From Anaerolineae bacterium (GTDB taxonomy: Bacteria; Chloroflexota; Anaerolineae; Anaerolineales; E44-bin32), in contig JAUWHR010000088.1 of the NCBI GenBank assembly GCA_030605795.1, forward strand, positions 1-34,629: a stretch of DNA of 34,629 nt, given 5' to 3'. The notes under the pieces were generated by a model, which ran no database searches, was not told the DNA's origin, and worked only from the letters and a program-made list of their open reading frames with translations. Both the position numbers and the translations under genes were made by a program. Of the stretch, positions 24,182-31,888 are shown one piece after another (positions within the stretch are counted from its first letter, which is position 1; every line of letters begins with the position of its first letter).

Positions 24182-24907
24182 TCACTCCGAGCAAGTCACC
24201 GGACCTTCGTCGACGCGATCTACGTTAACCTCAATCCCCAGGTAAGAGGAAGGATCAAGTGTGTTGCTTATCTCGAGCTCATTCATATAGCTACCCTGTC
24301 CATCGTCCCGCACAATTGAAAAATGTAAGTGCATACCGGTTGGGTTGTCGGGGTTGGCAGAATAATTGCCTTGATGGCCGAGCACTGTCCCGGCGCTGAC
24401 AAACTTCTCATATGTACCCGTTGGGAAATCAGCTGCGATGAACGAGTCGCCTGCGGCGTCAGCCATGTGTGTATAGTAGGTCCATATTTGATTGCCTGGA
24501 TTGAGCGGGTCCTCAGGAATCCGGATGATAACCGATGAGCGCCAATTTGGCAGGCGTGTGAGGTAGCCGTCATAGACCGCGACAACCGGAGTCTGGCCTA
24601 AGCCCTCCGGTCCGATGGGGCCGAATATGTCCAGACCCTGGTGAGCGTGACCGGGTCGGAAGGAATCACCCCAGAAGAAACCGATGTAGCCGTCACTGGG
24701 TAACAGAAAAGGTGCCTCACCACAGCGCTCACCAGCCCGTATCGTCCAGTCAATGTGAGCCTCGGGGTCCGCCCAAAATTGGCGCAAACGCGCTATCCCG
24801 CCTACCACCGGTCGAAACCGCTGATAGAGTTGATATCCGATGACGATGCCGAGGACGATCAGTATTGAAAGCCCCAACCCGATCGGAAGTTTCAACCCTC
24901 TGCTCAC
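24182..24907 (-). CDS. M23-family membrane-anchored metallopeptidase
   Basis: 241 residues. An N-terminal hydrophobic helix (about residues 8-27) anchors the protein with the catalytic domain outside. The LytM/M23 zinc ligands are His89 and Asp93 in HAHQGLDIFGP and His195 in GMHLHFSI, with the catalytic His193 in the same motif and His147 in YYTHMA. SAGTVLGHQGNYS precedes the last motif as usual. M23 enzymes cut peptidoglycan cross-bridges or act as cell-envelope remodelling factors; in a monoderm-like chloroflexote the target may differ. The start is a GTG with only a weak upstream site. Confidence 0.88.
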   Translation of the reverse strand: MSRGLKLPIGLGLSILIVLGIVIGYQLYQRFRPVVGGIARLRQFWADPEAHIDWTIRAGERCGEAPFLLPSDGYIGFFWGDSFRPGHAHQGLDIFGPIGPEGLGQTPVVAVYDGYLTRLPNWRSSVIIRIPEDPLNPGNQIWTYYTHMADAAGDSFIAADFPTGTYEKFVSAGTVLGHQGNYSANPDNPTGMHLHFSIVRDDGQGSYMNELEISNTLDPSSYLGIEVNVDRVDEGPVTCSE

Positions 24908-24952
24908 AATATTTTTCCCGAAAGATCCTCTACGGGGATGCCAATCACACCA

Positions 24953-25441
24953 TCACCGATCCCCTATGGGAGGACTCAGCAAGTCAAGTTTGATCGCCCC
25001 CGTAACGCGAGTAATCTCAGCCGGCGCAACCCGCAGCAGGGTGTCGATTTCCCCACCTCCGGCGTAAACCTCCGTATGGTCCAACACTCTATGATCGATC
25101 AATGTTGGCCAACTCTGACGTTGCCCAAAAGGAGGCACGGCGCCTACAGGGTATCCAGTCACTTCCAACACAGTTTTAGCATCCGCTAGCTTAACCCGTT
25201 TGCGACCCACACCGAAGTAAGCCGCGATCGACCGACGGTCGATGCGGCTTGTGCCGCAGGCGATTGCCACCACAGGCTTGCCGTCGATCAGAAAGAGCAG
25301 CGATTTGACGATACGCGCCGGTGATGTGCCCACAGCTTGAGCGGCATCTTCGACGGTCAGGGCGCTCACCGGCAGCGTGATCAACTCCGCCCGGATAGCA
25401 TACTTTTCAATCCATCGAGCAAGATCTGAAGATTTCAACAT
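24953..25441 (-). CDS. YbaK/ProX-type aminoacyl-tRNA deacylase
   Basis: 162 residues of the YbaK/EbsC family, which hydrolyses mischarged tRNAs such as Cys-tRNA-Pro. Family blocks are LTVEDAAQAVGTSPARIVKSLLFLIDGKPVV, which includes the conserved Lys, IACGTSRIDRR, KLADAKTVLEVTGYPVGAVPPFG with the conserved GxxPPFG motif, and the C-terminal YAGGGEIDTLLRVAPAEI. The ATG at 25441 is chosen because AGGTGG lies five bases upstream; a GTG three codons earlier is possible. It is separated from the M23 gene by 45 bp and may share its transcript. Exact tRNA specificity cannot be read. Confidence 0.9.
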   Translation of the reverse strand: MLKSSDLARWIEKYAIRAELITLPVSALTVEDAAQAVGTSPARIVKSLLFLIDGKPVVAIACGTSRIDRRSIAAYFGVGRKRVKLADAKTVLEVTGYPVGAVPPFGQRQSWPTLIDHRVLDHTEVYAGGGEIDTLLRVAPAEITRVTGAIKLDLLSPPIGDR

Positions 25442-25562
25442 CCGATCCACCTTCTTAGTGTGGTGATAAGAGAATTGTCAGCCCAATCAACCGAAGGCTT
25501 CGAGTTTGTCGATCAAACACCGCAGGTTCACTTACGATCAAGCATCTGACCCATGAGAGCTA

Positions 25563-25592
25563 TTGAGCAGTATAGGAGAAATGTCCTATACT
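25563..25592 (+). promoter_or_regulatory. Promoter of the Flp pilin gene
   Basis: TTGAGC (25563-25568), 18-bp spacer, TATACT (25587-25592), then 8 bases to the ATG at 25601. The predicted start of transcription falls 1-2 bases before the ATG. Confidence 0.5.
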
Positions 25593-25600
25593 TTAGCATA

Positions 25601-25777
25601 ATGATGAAGCTCTATTTTCGTTTAAAGGCATTTATGTCTCATTTTCCCCCTCCTGGCCAAGGCTTGGTTGAGTATGCGCTTCTGATTCTGCTAGTTGGGA
25701 TCGCAGTGATTGTCATGCTGACCCTCTTCGGCAGAGGAGTGGGGAACATGTTCAATAACATCATCGCTAACTTTTAA
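25601..25777 (+). CDS. Flp-family type IVb pilin
   Basis: 58 residues. The leader is followed by the prepilin motif GQGLVEYALLILL: cleavage is expected after Gly19, leaving Gln20 as the first mature residue and Glu24 at position +5, then a hydrophobic helix to the end (AVIVMLTLFGRGVGNMFN). Flp pilins assemble Tad pili used in attachment, but no tad/cpa secretion genes lie in this window, so it is an orphan locus here. Two ATGs in tandem (25601, 25604) could start it. A promoter lies immediately upstream with no Shine-Dalgarno, so the mRNA is probably leaderless. Confidence 0.85.
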   Translation: MMKLYFRLKAFMSHFPPPGQGLVEYALLILLVGIAVIVMLTLFGRGVGNMFNNIIANF

Positions 25778-26083
25778 CCTCCCTTCTCCCCTCATTGTTC
25801 CAGACAAATTAGAAGGGAGCAGATGGTTGCATCCTCCAGCAGAATGGGGGTACGCGTTGATTATGCGGGGCACAGCGTTTGATTCGCTGGCCGTATTGGT
25901 CGCGCACGAATTACGCCATACGGCCTTAGATCCTCAGATCGTTCTAGTTAAGCTTACAACACAATCGCAACCCTCTTCTGTTCCAGCCACACCAGAAGCA
26001 TCCTGTATCCAAATCGACTAGTACAAATTGGTAGAAGTGATTCATCACTGGTGAAAAATAATAGGGATTAAACGAGCCTACGC
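25778..26083. other. Intergenic gap after the Flp pilin, with two hairpins
   Basis: CTCCCTTCT (25779-25787) pairs with AGAAGGGAG (25811-25819) directly after the pilin stop and may end its transcript. GGCCGTAT (25889-25896) pairs with ATACGGCC (25918-25925). No gene is convincing in this gap; a 64-codon plus-strand frame lacks any start signal or similarity. Confidence 0.45.
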
Positions 26084-26293
26084 TCAGGCATTAGGACCTG
26101 CTTCACCGCTCTTTTCAACGTAGGCTTTCAATCGGCGGGCAACGTCTCGTCGAGTGAGAAGGATCCGCCTTCCGCAGCCTAGGCATTTCAGACCGATATC
26201 AGCACCCAGGCGGACGACCACCCAATCTGTGCTCCCACAGGGATGCGGTTTGCGCAGACGCAGCACATCCCCCATCTGAAGATCTGGTAGCAT
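26084..26293 (-). CDS. DUF951 small Cys-containing protein
   Basis: 69 residues. It matches the DUF951 family: [20 protein letters not shown], then [19 protein letters not shown]. The Cys in HPCG and the pair in CLGCG could form a small metal-binding or disulfide site. Members are single-domain cytoplasmic proteins found beside core genes in Firmicutes and Chloroflexota; function is unknown. The ATG at 26293 is preceded by AAGGAG six bases upstream; a longer frame from 26341 would run through the palindromic promoter. It is divergent from the M50 protease gene and shares the palindrome at 26324-26359. Confidence 0.88.
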   Translation of the reverse strand: MLPDLQMGDVLRLRKPHPCGSTDWVVVRLGADIGLKCLGCGRRILLTRRDVARRLKAYVEKSGEAGPNA

Positions 26294-26323
26294 AAGCAAC
26301 TCCTTGCTCCGCCATGTCCAGGC

Positions 26324-26359
26324 GCGGATTATACCATCCATCTGGGTGGTATAATCCGC
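26324..26359. promoter_or_regulatory. Palindromic back-to-back promoters for DUF951 and M50 genes
   Basis: GCGGATTATACCA (26324-26336) and TGGTATAATCCGC (26347-26359) are perfect 13-bp complements. Each arm contains an extended -10 box, TGGTATAAT, pointing outward: 26350-26355 for the M50 gene and 26333-26328 for DUF951. The two -10 boxes are so close that RNA polymerase cannot occupy both at once. Confidence 0.75.
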
Positions 26360-26364
26360 ACATC

Positions 26365-27006
26365 ATGCTTGACTTGAGTCTACCTTCACTTATTACCGGG
26401 ATCATTACTCTGGTGATCGCCTTCACCGTGCATGAGTTCGCGCATGCCTGGACCGCCGACCAACTCGGTGACGACACACCACGTCTCAATGGGCGCCTGA
26501 CCCTCAATCCACTGGCCCATCTTGACCCCCTGGGCTCGCTGCTCTTGCTCCTTTTTGGCTTCGGCTGGGCTAAACCGGTCCCGGTGAATCCTTATACCCT
26601 CCGGCGCCGCACCCCAGCCGGGATGATGCTAGTCGCTGCTGCTGGGCCATTATCTAATTTACTGCTGGCAATAGTAGCTGCTTTACCTTTCCGAATGGGT
26701 CTAATATATCCCTTTGCCCCGAGCAGCCGCTTTATACCATCAGCCTCAGCTTTTCTCATCGGTTTCATTGGCACCAACCTGATTCTGCTCTTCTTTAACC
26801 TGATCCCTATCTTCCCACTTGACGGCGAAAAAGTTTTAAAGTACTTCCTCCCTTTAAGTGGTCAAGAAACGCTTAGCCGGATAAGACCTTACGGGCAATT
26901 GATCCTCCTCGGCCTGATCTTCATGGGTCGGTTCGTGGGATTGGACCTGCTAGGTGTACTAGTCCGAGCACCGGCAGAGACTGTGCTCTCATTGCTTGTT
27001 CTCTAA
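26365..27006 (+). CDS. Site-2-protease-family (M50) membrane metallopeptidase
   Basis: 213 residues with about six hydrophobic segments. The zinc motif HEFAH is at residues 23-27 inside the first helix (VIAFTVHEFAHAWTADQLGD). The third ligand lies in FFNLIPIFPLDGEKVLKYF (NLIPxxPLDG). Other blocks are RLTLNPLAHLDPLGSLLLL and VAAAGPLSNLLLAIVAAL. These proteases cut transmembrane substrates in regulated proteolysis; there is no PDZ domain, as in the small bacterial subfamily. The ATG at 26365 has no Shine-Dalgarno, and the -10 box ends nine bases upstream, so translation is probably leaderless. It is followed within two bases by the HD-domain gene. Confidence 0.9.
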   Translation: MLDLSLPSLITGIITLVIAFTVHEFAHAWTADQLGDDTPRLNGRLTLNPLAHLDPLGSLLLLLFGFGWAKPVPVNPYTLRRRTPAGMMLVAAAGPLSNLLLAIVAALPFRMGLIYPFAPSSRFIPSASAFLIGFIGTNLILLFFNLIPIFPLDGEKVLKYFLPLSGQETLSRIRPYGQLILLGLIFMGRFVGLDLLGVLVRAPAETVLSLLVL

Positions 27007-27007
27007 G

Positions 27008-27497
27008 ATGGTCGACGCCTACCGCACTGCCCAGTTCTTGCGTTCCCTTACCAGCAAGCCTAGGACTGAAGACTTAGCCCTATTGAGCGTCTATCTCCCT
27101 CCGTCTCTAGCACAGCTCCTCCACCAGATGAGCCACGCCGGCCAAGTTCACAGCCTACGTATACTGCGTAGTTTGATCGCCCAGGAGAAACGCGACCCGC
27201 AGTTATTGGCTGCCGCGCGACTACACGACGTCGGCAAAAGCCATATCCAGCTGCATCTTTGGGAACGGGTCCTAATCGTTTTGGCTAACTGGCTTATCCC
27301 AGATGCTACCCGGTGTTGGAGAGTGGATGAGCCTACTGGACCGTCACCCAGCGTGGGGAGCTAAAATGGTACGCACGGCAGGCGGATCGCAGCAATTGGT
27401 AAGACCGGTTTGCCATCACCAAGAACCCCCGCCCTCGGGATTACAGATCAAAACCGATCGCTTGCTCCTACTCCGGGAAGCAGACAGGTTGAATTGA
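27008..27497 (+). pseudogene. HD-domain protein, frameshifted
   Basis: The frame from ATG 27008 gives MVDAYRTAQFLRSL, LAQLLHQMSHAGQVHSLRI and the HD signature LLAAARLHDVGKSHIQLHLWERVLIVLANW. It then drifts into unrelated text and stops at 27364. A second frame, shifted by one base, continues the family sequence from about 27300: GEWMSLLDRHPAWGAKMVRTAGG, VCHHQEPPPSG and LLLLREADRLN to a stop at 27497. The two parts together have the length and order of a small HD phosphohydrolase, so a single-base indel between about 27275 and 27310 broke the gene, unless it is an assembly error. The metal-binding HD residues remain in the first part. It follows the M50 gene by one base and precedes the TyrA-like gene by nine. 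Confidence 0.75.
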
Positions 27498-27506
27498 GGT
27501 GGCCAC

Positions 27507-28496
27507 ATGGGCCTTGAAATCTTATTTATTGGATTGAATCAGATCGGAGCTTCGATCGGTGTGGCGCTCGCTGATCAGCTGTTGGAGATGAGACGCGTTG
27601 GCTATGACTCTGACGGTCAACAGGCCCGCCGCGTCCGCCAGGCCGGAGCGGTCGACCACCTGGTGTCTCACCCTAGAAAGGCCTCAGAAGTTGCGGATGT
27701 GGTGATCCTCTCGACACCGACTGTCGATGTACGTGATTATCTCGAAATGCTGGGCGCCAAGCTCAAACCTAATGCTGTCGTGCTGGACACCTCACCACTC
27801 AAGGTTCCCTCTGCGGCCTGGGCAGAGGAGTTGTTGCCAGAGGATCGTCACTACATCGGCATCACCCCCATTGTCGGACCGGCGGCATTGCTGACCGAGG
27901 TCCCTGACCATCAGGTGCCGTGTGCCGACTTGTTCCATGGTGGCTTGATGGCGATAGTCATCCCACCTAAGACCCCAGAGCTGGCGGTTACAGTAGCCCT
28001 CCGCTTTGCCGCCATCCTCGGAGCAACACCTTTCTTTATCGATCCAGTGGAGCACGACGCCGTGATCGCTACCGTCGAAGGGCTACCGTCTTTGATCTGT
28101 GCCGCGCTGATGAACATGGCGGCGGAAGCTAAAAATTGGCGCGAGCTCCAACGTATGGCGGGCTCGCTGTTTGCTAATGCTACCCAATTCAATCCCTCTC
28201 AGACCCCAAAGATACAGGGGGGCACCCTTTTCCTCAACCAGGAGATCGTCCTCACCAGAATCGACGCTCTATTAGAGGAGTTACAGAGATTGCGCGCTTT
28301 AATGGCTGCCGAAGACAGCAAAGCGCTGATAGATTACCTGACCAAGGCGACCACCACCCGTGATGCCTGGCTGACCATTCGCCAACATGGAGATTGGGCA
28401 AGTCAAGAATTCCAGCGAGTTAAACCGGTTGAGAAACCCGGCTTTCTCAGCAACCTGTTCGGTATCAAGCCCCGGCGCCCAAAGGAGCGCAAGTAA
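27507..28496 (+). CDS. Prephenate-dehydrogenase (TyrA)-like protein
   Basis: 329 residues. A Rossmann start GLNQIGASIG at residues 9-18 binds NAD(P), followed by the TyrA-type pattern ADVVILSTPTVDVRDYLE and VVLDTSPLKVPS. The next conserved block in true prephenate dehydrogenases contains a catalytic His (often GxHPM), but here it reads YIGITPIVGPA, with Thr in its place. The C-terminal helical domain continues (EHDAVIATVEGLPSLICAAL). It may be a diverged dehydrogenase with a different substrate. GAGGTGG lies before the ATG. It is the last gene of a plus-strand run with the M50 and HD genes and has a C-terminal basic tail (KPRRPKERK). Confidence 0.75.
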   Translation: MGLEILFIGLNQIGASIGVALADQLLEMRRVGYDSDGQQARRVRQAGAVDHLVSHPRKASEVADVVILSTPTVDVRDYLEMLGAKLKPNAVVLDTSPLKVPSAAWAEELLPEDRHYIGITPIVGPAALLTEVPDHQVPCADLFHGGLMAIVIPPKTPELAVTVALRFAAILGATPFFIDPVEHDAVIATVEGLPSLICAALMNMAAEAKNWRELQRMAGSLFANATQFNPSQTPKIQGGTLFLNQEIVLTRIDALLEELQRLRALMAAEDSKALIDYLTKATTTRDAWLTIRQHGDWASQEFQRVKPVEKPGFLSNLFGIKPRRPKERK

Positions 28497-28548
28497 CACG
28501 ATTGCTCGGGTCAGGAAGTTACTGGGTAACCATGAATTGATTGCTTGG

Positions 28549-28640
28549 ACACTTTGGCATCCAGGCACCAAGGATATATCAAACTCAAATACCTGGGTGT
28601 CGAAGCACCTGAGCGCCCTGGTGCCACACAATTTGGACCC
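28549..28640. repeat. Degenerate GGCACC/GGTGCC repeat upstream of the GIY-YIG gene
   Basis: GGCACCAAGG near 28564 and CCTGGTGCC near 28617 are near-complementary, with TTGGACACTTTGGCATC-like units between. It resembles the TAGGCAC repeat at the panB end and lies between the TyrA-like gene and the GIY-YIG promoter. Confidence 0.4.
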
Positions 28641-28661
28641 TCCCCTTACCAGGCATATAAT
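28633..28661 (+). promoter_or_regulatory. Promoter of the GIY-YIG/kbl operon (leaderless)
   Basis: TTGGAC (28633-28638), 17-bp spacer, TATAAT (28656-28661), six bases (CCTTAT), then ATG at 28668. This places the transcription start on or next to the A of the start codon. Confidence 0.7.
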
Positions 28662-28667
28662 CCTTAT

Positions 28668-28958
28668 ATGCCAAAGTACTACTGCTACATTATCGAGTGC
28701 GCCGATGGCACGCTATATACCGGGATGACAAGCGATACTGAACGTCGAATGCATCAGCACAATCTCGGCCGTGGTGCTCGCTACACCCGCTCACGCCGCC
28801 CGTTACGCCTGGCCTACGTCGAACAGCAATCAGATCACATAACAGCCATGCGGCGTGAGCGTGCTATCAAGGCCCTATCACGCAAACGAAAACTGGCGCT
28901 GATCGCCGCCAAGCTTGATCCTGACCCGCCAAGCTCACAAGAACGAGGGAAGCCATGA
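28668..28958 (+). CDS. GIY-YIG domain nuclease-family protein
   Basis: 96 residues, a single GIY-YIG domain of the YhbQ/UPF0213 type. The name motif appears as [21 protein letters not shown] (YII...YTG), followed by [24 protein letters not shown] with the conserved Arg, then a helix with [19 protein letters not shown]. Such small proteins are presumed nucleic-acid-binding or nucleases of unsettled role. The ATG at 28668 is taken rather than an upstream in-frame start because a complete promoter ends six bases before it. It overlaps the kbl start by four bases (ATGA), so the two are co-translated, an unexpected pairing. Confidence 0.88.
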   Translation: MPKYYCYIIECADGTLYTGMTSDTERRMHQHNLGRGARYTRSRRPLRLAYVEQQSDHITAMRRERAIKALSRKRKLALIAAKLDPDPPSSQERGKP

Positions 28959-30145
28959 CCGAATCAACCAAAACTCAATGGATAACCGAAGAACTGGCCA
29001 ATCTGAAACAGACCGGGCTCTACACCTACATCCGCACCCTAAGTTCACCGCAGGGTGCCTGGCTGATCGTCGACGGCCAACAGGTCCTCAATTTCTGCTC
29101 CAACAACTACCTAGGACTGGCCAACCATCCTCGCCTCGCGCAGGCTGCCCAGGATGCTATTGCTAAATACGGTATTGGACCTGCGGCCGTGCGGACTATT
29201 GCCGGCACGATGGATATTCACCTCGAACTCGAACGTCGATTGTCAACCTTTAAAGGAGTCGAGGCGGCTATCACTTTCCAATCAGGCTTCAACGCTAATC
29301 TAGCTGCCATCCCAGCGCTTGTCGGCAAGCAGGATGTGATCTACTCCGACGAGCTCAACCACGCCAGCATAATCGACGGTAGTCGCCTTTCTCGGGCGAA
29401 AATCATCCGCTACGCACACTGTGACCCGGATGACTTGCGCCGCCAAATCGAGGACAACATTGATGCCGGATTCAGGCGGGCACTAATCATCTCCGACGGC
29501 GTGTTTAGCATGGACGGTGATGTCGCCCCATTGGATAGGATTTATGAGGTCGCCAAGGAGTATGATTTCTTGTTGATGGTAGATGATGCTCATGGCGAAG
29601 GAGTGCTCGGCAAGGGCGGTCGAGGCATCGTCGACCATTTTGACCTGCACGGCAAAGTCGATGTTGAAATTGGCACCCTATCTAAAGCCTTCGGTGTAGT
29701 GGGCGGAGTAGTCGCTGGCAACCAGTGCATCATAGACTGGCTGCGCCAGCGCGGCCGGCCGTTCCTCTTCTCCTCAGCTATGACGGTCCCCGATGTAGCC
29801 GCCTGCCTGGCCGCGGTTGACCTGTTGGAGGAATCGAGCGAGTTGGTAGACCGCTTGTGGGAGAACACCGACTACTTCAAGCGGGAGATGCAGAGCTTAG
29901 GCTTCGACACCGGAGCGAGCACCACACCCATCACCCCAATCATGCTCGGCGAAGCGCCATTAGCCCAGAGGTTCAGTCGCCGATTGTTCAAAGAAGGTGT
30001 TTTTGGCATGGCCATCGGCTTTCCCACCGTGCCACGCGGCAAAGCCCGTATCCGGGTGATGATCTCAGCTGCCCACAGTCGGGAGGACCTCAATCGGGGG
30101 CTGAAGTCCTTCGAGAAGGTGGGCCATGAATTGGGTGTGATCTGA
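28955..30145 (+). CDS. kbl: Glycine C-acetyltransferase (KBL-type aminotransferase)
   Basis: 396 residues, a PLP-dependent alpha-oxoamine synthase that joins glycine and acetyl-CoA to 2-amino-3-ketobutyrate, or runs in threonine breakdown. Blocks are [42 protein letters not shown] for cofactor binding, and [12 protein letters not shown] with the Schiff-base Lys244. 8-amino-7-oxononanoate synthase (BioF) has the same fold; the length and [14 protein letters not shown] start favour Kbl, with moderate certainty. No threonine dehydrogenase or biotin genes are in the window. The gene begins inside the stop of the GIY-YIG gene. Confidence 0.85.
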   Translation: MTESTKTQWITEELANLKQTGLYTYIRTLSSPQGAWLIVDGQQVLNFCSNNYLGLANHPRLAQAAQDAIAKYGIGPAAVRTIAGTMDIHLELERRLSTFKGVEAAITFQSGFNANLAAIPALVGKQDVIYSDELNHASIIDGSRLSRAKIIRYAHCDPDDLRRQIEDNIDAGFRRALIISDGVFSMDGDVAPLDRIYEVAKEYDFLLMVDDAHGEGVLGKGGRGIVDHFDLHGKVDVEIGTLSKAFGVVGGVVAGNQCIIDWLRQRGRPFLFSSAMTVPDVAACLAAVDLLEESSELVDRLWENTDYFKREMQSLGFDTGASTTPITPIMLGEAPLAQRFSRRLFKEGVFGMAIGFPTVPRGKARIRVMISAAHSREDLNRGLKSFEKVGHELGVI

Positions 30146-30188
30146 TCCCGCCAATTAGATGAGGGCCCACGATCTGGAAAATAAATGA

Positions 30189-30251
30189 GCCCTGGCCATA
30201 GTGGGGTGAAAGGCGACAGCAACGAATCTGCAGTGTGCAATGAGCCAGGGC
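30189..30251. repeat. 8-bp inverted repeat in the kbl/NIPSNAP convergent gap
   Basis: GCCCTGGC (30189-30196) and GCCAGGGC (30244-30251) are perfect complements 47 nt apart, between two convergent genes. It may help to end transcription; no T-run is present. Confidence 0.35.
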
Positions 30252-30339
30252 ACGGTCCAATTGTACTCCAAGTTGTGAATTCCGTCATGGAGGCCCACAT
30301 ACTTTACAAGAAGGAAGCGGCGCGAAGAACGGGGAGGGG

Positions 30340-30666
30340 TCAGAATTGGAAGGTGCGGTTTTGCGGTACGATTTTGCGCTTGTAGTTGACTACGTAATTC
30401 TGCAGGCGAGCCTCAAGGTCCTGGAAATCCTCTGAGGCCAGGATACGCGACAAGGTGTCTCGATTAGGAGCCACAAAGCCGGCCATGCGCAGCGGGTAGG
30501 CTCCGTAAGCTGTGTGCCAAGCTTCACACATCCGTAATCCCATGTGCTCAAGCGCTGGGAAAAGTTCACCCTGAACATAATGTAAATATGCCTCCCGGCG
30601 TCCCGGAATCGGATCGTAGATGAGGAGCAACTTCACCGGATTGCGTTTGGCTTCGGTCATGCTCAT
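30340..30666 (-). CDS. NIPSNAP-like dimeric alpha/beta-barrel protein
   Basis: 108 residues. The sequence begins with a strand (KLLLIYDPIPGRREAYLHYV) and continues as a ferredoxin-like dimeric alpha/beta barrel (GLRMCEAWHTAYGAYPLRMAGFVAPNRDTLSRIL, ending KRKIVPQNRTFQF). That arrangement suits the NIPSNAP/ABM superfamily of small ligand-binding or oxygenase-like proteins; the assignment rests on pattern memory. No catalytic residue is clear. Two ATGs (30666, 30660) can start it; AAGGTG is closest to the first. It is 29 bp downstream of the AmrS gene on the same strand and may be its partner. Confidence 0.55.
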   Translation of the reverse strand: MSMTEAKRNPVKLLLIYDPIPGRREAYLHYVQGELFPALEHMGLRMCEAWHTAYGAYPLRMAGFVAPNRDTLSRILASEDFQDLEARLQNYVVNYKRKIVPQNRTFQF

Positions 30667-30695
30667 TCAGCACCTTGCCGCTAGCCAGACAGCCA

Positions 30696-31823
30696 TTATC
30701 GAACCAGTCGTGGTCTTCGGGAGAAGAGGTCGCCCAGCGATCCAAGGCGCACCTCGCTTGCAGACTGGGGCCATATCCCCGCAATTGCTGTGCCGCATTG
30801 TGGACAGGCGCCATCATCCGTCAGGCGATAACCCAGGATGACGTATCCCAGGCGCTCAATTAAACGTTCTCCACAGGTCGGACAGAAGGTATGTTCGTAC
30901 TCGCCAACCCGCCCGGGTAAGTTGCCGGCATAAACGAAGTTCAGACCAGCCTCCTGCCCGATCTCGGCCGCTCGAATCAGCGTTTCAGTCGTTGTGTTGT
31001 CCGGGTCAGTCATTCGGTAATCTTTATGGAAAGCCGATACATGCCAGGGGATGTTCGGCGAGACAGAGACAATGAACCGGGCGGTGTCCATCAACTCCTC
31101 TGTGCTGTCATTGAAGCCGGGGACCACCAGCGTGACGACTTCGACCCAAAGCCCCCTTTCGTAGGCGAGTCGGATGGTGTCAAGCACGTTCTGGAGCACA
31201 CCCCCAAGGTAGCGGTATTGCTTATCCTGCATCGTCTTCAGGTCTATCTTAAAGCCAACTAGGTAAGGGCTTAGATAATCCAGCACCTGCGGTGTGGCGT
31301 TGCCGTTGGAGATGTAAACGCATTTCAGACCGGCGGCAACGGCCTCCTCGAACACTGCCGCCGCCCACTCTGAGGTAATCAACGGTTCGTTGTACGACGA
31401 ACCAACCACTCTCGCCCCCATCTGCAGGCCGTACCGTACCATCTCCTCCGGTGTCACTCGTCGGATGTATGCGCCAGCGACATCAGATGCCGGATCCCGC
31501 AAGGCTTGCGAACTGACCCAATTCTGGCAGTAATTGCAATGGAAGTCACACCCCAGCATCCCAAATGTCAGCGTATCCGAGCCAGGGAGTAGATGAAAAA
31601 AGGGCTTCTTTTCGGTTGGGTCACACTGAAGGGCGCTGACGTATCCCCAGGGGACGTACAATATACCCTCCCGGTTATAGCGTACCTTGCAAATGCCGCG
31701 TCGGCCTGGCCGGATCAAGCAGCGATGGCCACATGCGTAACAACGCACAGCGCCATCGGGAAGACGCTCGTACAGCTCCCCCTCGACTGTCATAGAATCT
31801 AACAAGTCGGCAAGTGTCGTCAT
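30696..31823 (-). CDS. amrS: AmmeMemoRadiSam system radical SAM enzyme
   Basis: 375 residues. The radical SAM CX3CX2C cluster is Cys92, Cys96, Cys99 in GCDFHCNYCQNW. An N-terminal Cys set (Cys28/31/35/45) and a C-terminal zinc-ribbon-like pair (CPTCGERL, CPQCGTAI) flank the barrel, the usual AmrS layout. VVGSSYNEPLITSEW and the SAM-related GNATPQVLDYLSPY blocks follow. The AmmeMemoRadiSam family joins AMMECR1, Memo and this enzyme; AMMECR1 and Memo genes are not in the window. The reaction of this branch is not established. It has an extended -10 (TGTTATAAT) 14 bases before the ATG, divergent from mobA. Confidence 0.87.
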   Translation of the reverse strand: MTTLADLLDSMTVEGELYERLPDGAVRCYACGHRCLIRPGRRGICKVRYNREGILYVPWGYVSALQCDPTEKKPFFHLLPGSDTLTFGMLGCDFHCNYCQNWVSSQALRDPASDVAGAYIRRVTPEEMVRYGLQMGARVVGSSYNEPLITSEWAAAVFEEAVAAGLKCVYISNGNATPQVLDYLSPYLVGFKIDLKTMQDKQYRYLGGVLQNVLDTIRLAYERGLWVEVVTLVVPGFNDSTEELMDTARFIVSVSPNIPWHVSAFHKDYRMTDPDNTTTETLIRAAEIGQEAGLNFVYAGNLPGRVGEYEHTFCPTCGERLIERLGYVILGYRLTDDGACPQCGTAIAGIWPQSASEVRLGSLGDLFSRRPRLVR

Positions 31824-31837
31824 CGCACTTCGGTCGA

Positions 31838-31846
31838 ATTATAACA
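31838..31846 (-). promoter_or_regulatory. Extended -10 promoter of amrS
   Basis: Minus strand TGT-TATAAT, with TATAAT at 31843-31838. The predicted transcript begins near 31831, leaving a leader of about 8 nt with no Shine-Dalgarno sequence before the ATG at 31823. Confidence 0.55.
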
Positions 31847-31853
31847 CCCCCTT

Positions 31854-31882
31854 TCGACACATTTAGCCTAAAGGGGTAAAAT
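31854..31882 (+). promoter_or_regulatory. Promoter of mobA (leaderless)
   Basis: TCGACA (31854-31859), 17-bp spacer, TAAAAT (31877-31882), six bases, then GTG at 31889. The -35 matches five of six consensus bases. It lies 8-16 bp from the divergent amrS -10 box. Confidence 0.65.
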
Positions 31883-31888
31883 GCTTCT

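Noticed and set aside
23983-24228. Plus-strand frame with a CQGCGS zinc-like motif
   Set aside because: No start signal, overlaps the M23 gene on the other strand, and similarity to an AmrS C-terminus is too weak.
25581-25601. Six-codon leader peptide with AGGAG before the Flp pilin
   Set aside because: AGGAG is only two bases from its ATG, and the same bases lie in the spacer of the promoter TTGAGC-TATACT, so they are probably not transcribed.
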